64,000 bases of DNA from Amoebidium appalachense (lineage: Eukaryota > Ichthyosporea), in assembly GCA_963693365.1 (NCBI GenBank), contig CAVNZM010000001.1, positions 17,856,001-17,920,000 of the forward strand, given 5' to 3'. Both the position numbers and the translations under genes were made by a program. The notes under the pieces were generated by a model. It was not told the DNA's origin. It was given only the letters and a program-made list of their open reading frames with translations, and ran no database searches. This document shows, piece after piece, positions 51,633 to 64,000 of the stretch. The number at the start of each line of letters is the position of its first letter. Position 1 is the stretch's first letter.

Positions 51633-51689
51633 CTATCCGACCTGTCCCCTCCTCACCTCTCCCCTCTTTCCTTCCCTCTCTCTCTCCCT

Positions 51690-52294
51690 TTCCCCCGGGC
51701 ACAAATACAAATAAACCCCGCAAAAGTGTGCATGTGACTTTGGACTGCCACTTACTCTTATCAGACATGTAAACAAACACAAGATAATTACGCAATATAA
51801 CAAATGGAAAAAGATACCACACGACACCAGACCCGATGAAAGCATACACCTTGAAAAATTAAGCCTTATGTCTCGTTTTATATATAATGACCGTCTCAAC
51901 CATATTGCCAAATATGGGCACTCACAAATGTGTAACACCTAAATACATATTACCTTCCTGTAGAATTGGTCTTTCTCTAGCTGATGGTATTATTGATCAC
52001 ATACCACGCTTTTACTGTACACGTGCTATACAGTGGAGATCTAATAAGTATAAGGATGGCATCGTTTGCATGCCCAAACAACACACACACACACACCAGT
52101 TTAAACGGTCATGTATCGCCAAATGTAGTTTGATAGACCACATAATACCGCAACACACACACGTCACATTCACAACGAAAGATAGCCTACCTAAAAATTA
52201 CAACATCCTTGATTTTATACTAAACACGCGAAACTACGACTTGTTTATTAGATGTATTGATTGGCTTGAGAAACACATCATTACAAGATTCTAG
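51690..52294 (+). pseudogene. Copy B of an unknown coding repeat, two open segments
   Basis: An open stretch at about 51735-51940 (DFGLPLTLIRHVNKH ... SRFIYNDRLNHIAKYG) is followed, one frame over, by another (about 51930-52294, ILPSCRIGLSLADGIIDHIP ... NILDFI ... WLEKHIITRF then stop). A single frame change near 51930, or a very short intron, links them. A decayed relative lies at 17180-17570. The protein resembles nothing I can name; multicopy state and decay suggest a mobile or gene-family origin. Confidence 0.5.
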
Positions 52295-52298
52295 CGCG

Positions 52299-52372
<74 letters not shown>
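52293..52372. repeat. (CA)n microsatellite
   Basis: About 37 CA units directly after the stop of the coding-repeat relic. Confidence 0.95.
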
Positions 52373-52373
<1 letters not shown>

Positions 52374-52634
52374 CCAGCTGATACCGAGTGTCCCAGGGGA
52401 GCCTGGAAGAAAGAAAGAAAAAAAAACAAAAAAAAACGGGGAACCCCAACTAATTGATTTTTCTTAGTCTTTATGGTGTCTCGTAGAGAACGTAAACCCT
52501 GATATATAATCATCACCCGACAGCTATGTACGTGATCATGATATACCGCTGAGGGGATATTCCGAGCAAAAACCCCCCATACCTGAGACTGGTCTCTCTT
52601 TGCCTCGAGTAAACAGCGTAACCCCCCCCCCCCC

Positions 52635-52670
<36 letters not shown>

Positions 52671-52852
52671 CCCCCCCCCCCCCCCCCCCCCTCTCTCCCT
52701 CTCTCTCCATCTCCCCCTTCCCCCCGGCGCTCCCCAAACCCCAACCTTGCTTTATGATTTTTGCAGTTGAGCCCCTCCTCCACCAGCCGATTTCCCAGCT
52801 TTCGCAAAAGTAGAATGAATGAGACAAATTCAATGTGCCTAGGGGACATTGG

Positions 52853-63844
<10,992 letters not shown>

Positions 63845-64000
63845 GGTATTGCTTTATCGCAATATGAATCGGTCTTTATGAGTGGTTTGGTGTCCATTTT
63901 CTTTGTTGGTGTCGTCATGCTGTTTTTGTTGTTCTTTTCTGAAATGTAAGTGCCCCTATTATTAGGAAACACCACGCACATGTTTCCCCTGAAACTCGAC
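63845..64000. promoter_or_regulatory. Receptor 5' flank, truncated by window edge
   Basis: Only ~155 nt upstream of the receptor ATG are visible. No TATA or CCAAT box is seen on the minus strand in this stretch. Confidence 0.3.

Overview
This is nuclear DNA of a unicellular eukaryote. Four genes are cut into many exons with GT..AG introns, exons are GC-rich with C/G-ending codons, and introns and spacers are loaded with (GT)n/(CA)n, (CT)n/(GA)n and long G/C homopolymers. The species cannot be named from sequence alone. A four-EF-hand calcium-dependent kinase argues against animals and fungi and for a free-living protist or alga; pyruvate formate-lyase and a solute-binding class C receptor are compatible with that. 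I rebuilt gene models by hand from splice sites, codon phase and family motifs. Exon coordinates are therefore explicit, but no transcript has been seen.

Layout. 143-14303 (-): a CDPK-type kinase of 16 exons and 627 residues, running off the left edge, with kinase, junction, four EF-hands and then a PH domain. A ~695 bp inverted-repeat DNA transposon sits in its intron 12. 14304-22460: an 8 kb gene-poor block with a (CT)n tract, a G-rich dispersed repeat family, a local tandem duplication and a decayed coding repeat. 22611-23078 (+): an intronless gene for a small secreted, probably GPI-anchored, cysteine-containing protein. 26725-35943 (-): a 12-exon NADK2-type (mitochondrial) NAD kinase. 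37427-43193 (-): a 9-exon pyruvate formate-lyase of 765 residues with both catalytic signatures. 45514-51218: a Ty1/copia retrotransposon with identical-looking 766 bp LTRs and a 5 bp target duplication, inserted into a host reading frame. 52850-63844 (-): a large receptor gene with signal peptide, bacterial-type extracellular solute-binding domain and class C seven-transmembrane domain.

Functionally, the kinase would read Ca2+ through EF-hands and could be placed at membranes by its PH domain. The receptor would couple solute binding to G-protein-type signalling. NAD kinase (NADPH supply) and PFL (fermentative pyruvate cleavage to acetyl-CoA and formate) are adjacent, co-oriented metabolic genes, both probably organellar. 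PFL and the secreted-protein gene share a core promoter, GCCAATCAA followed 28-36 nt later by TATATAAACC.

The most unusual items are the solute-binding/7TM receptor, whose signal peptide is encoded by a 25-nt poly-T run; the kinase-EF-PH architecture; the retroelement whose gag start lies inside the LTR and which splits a host coiled-coil ORF; and the inverted-repeat element in the kinase intron. Receptor and retroelement carry five apparent frame breaks, all equivalent to one missing base, while kinase, NAD kinase and PFL have none. Assembly deletions or pseudogenisation could each explain this.
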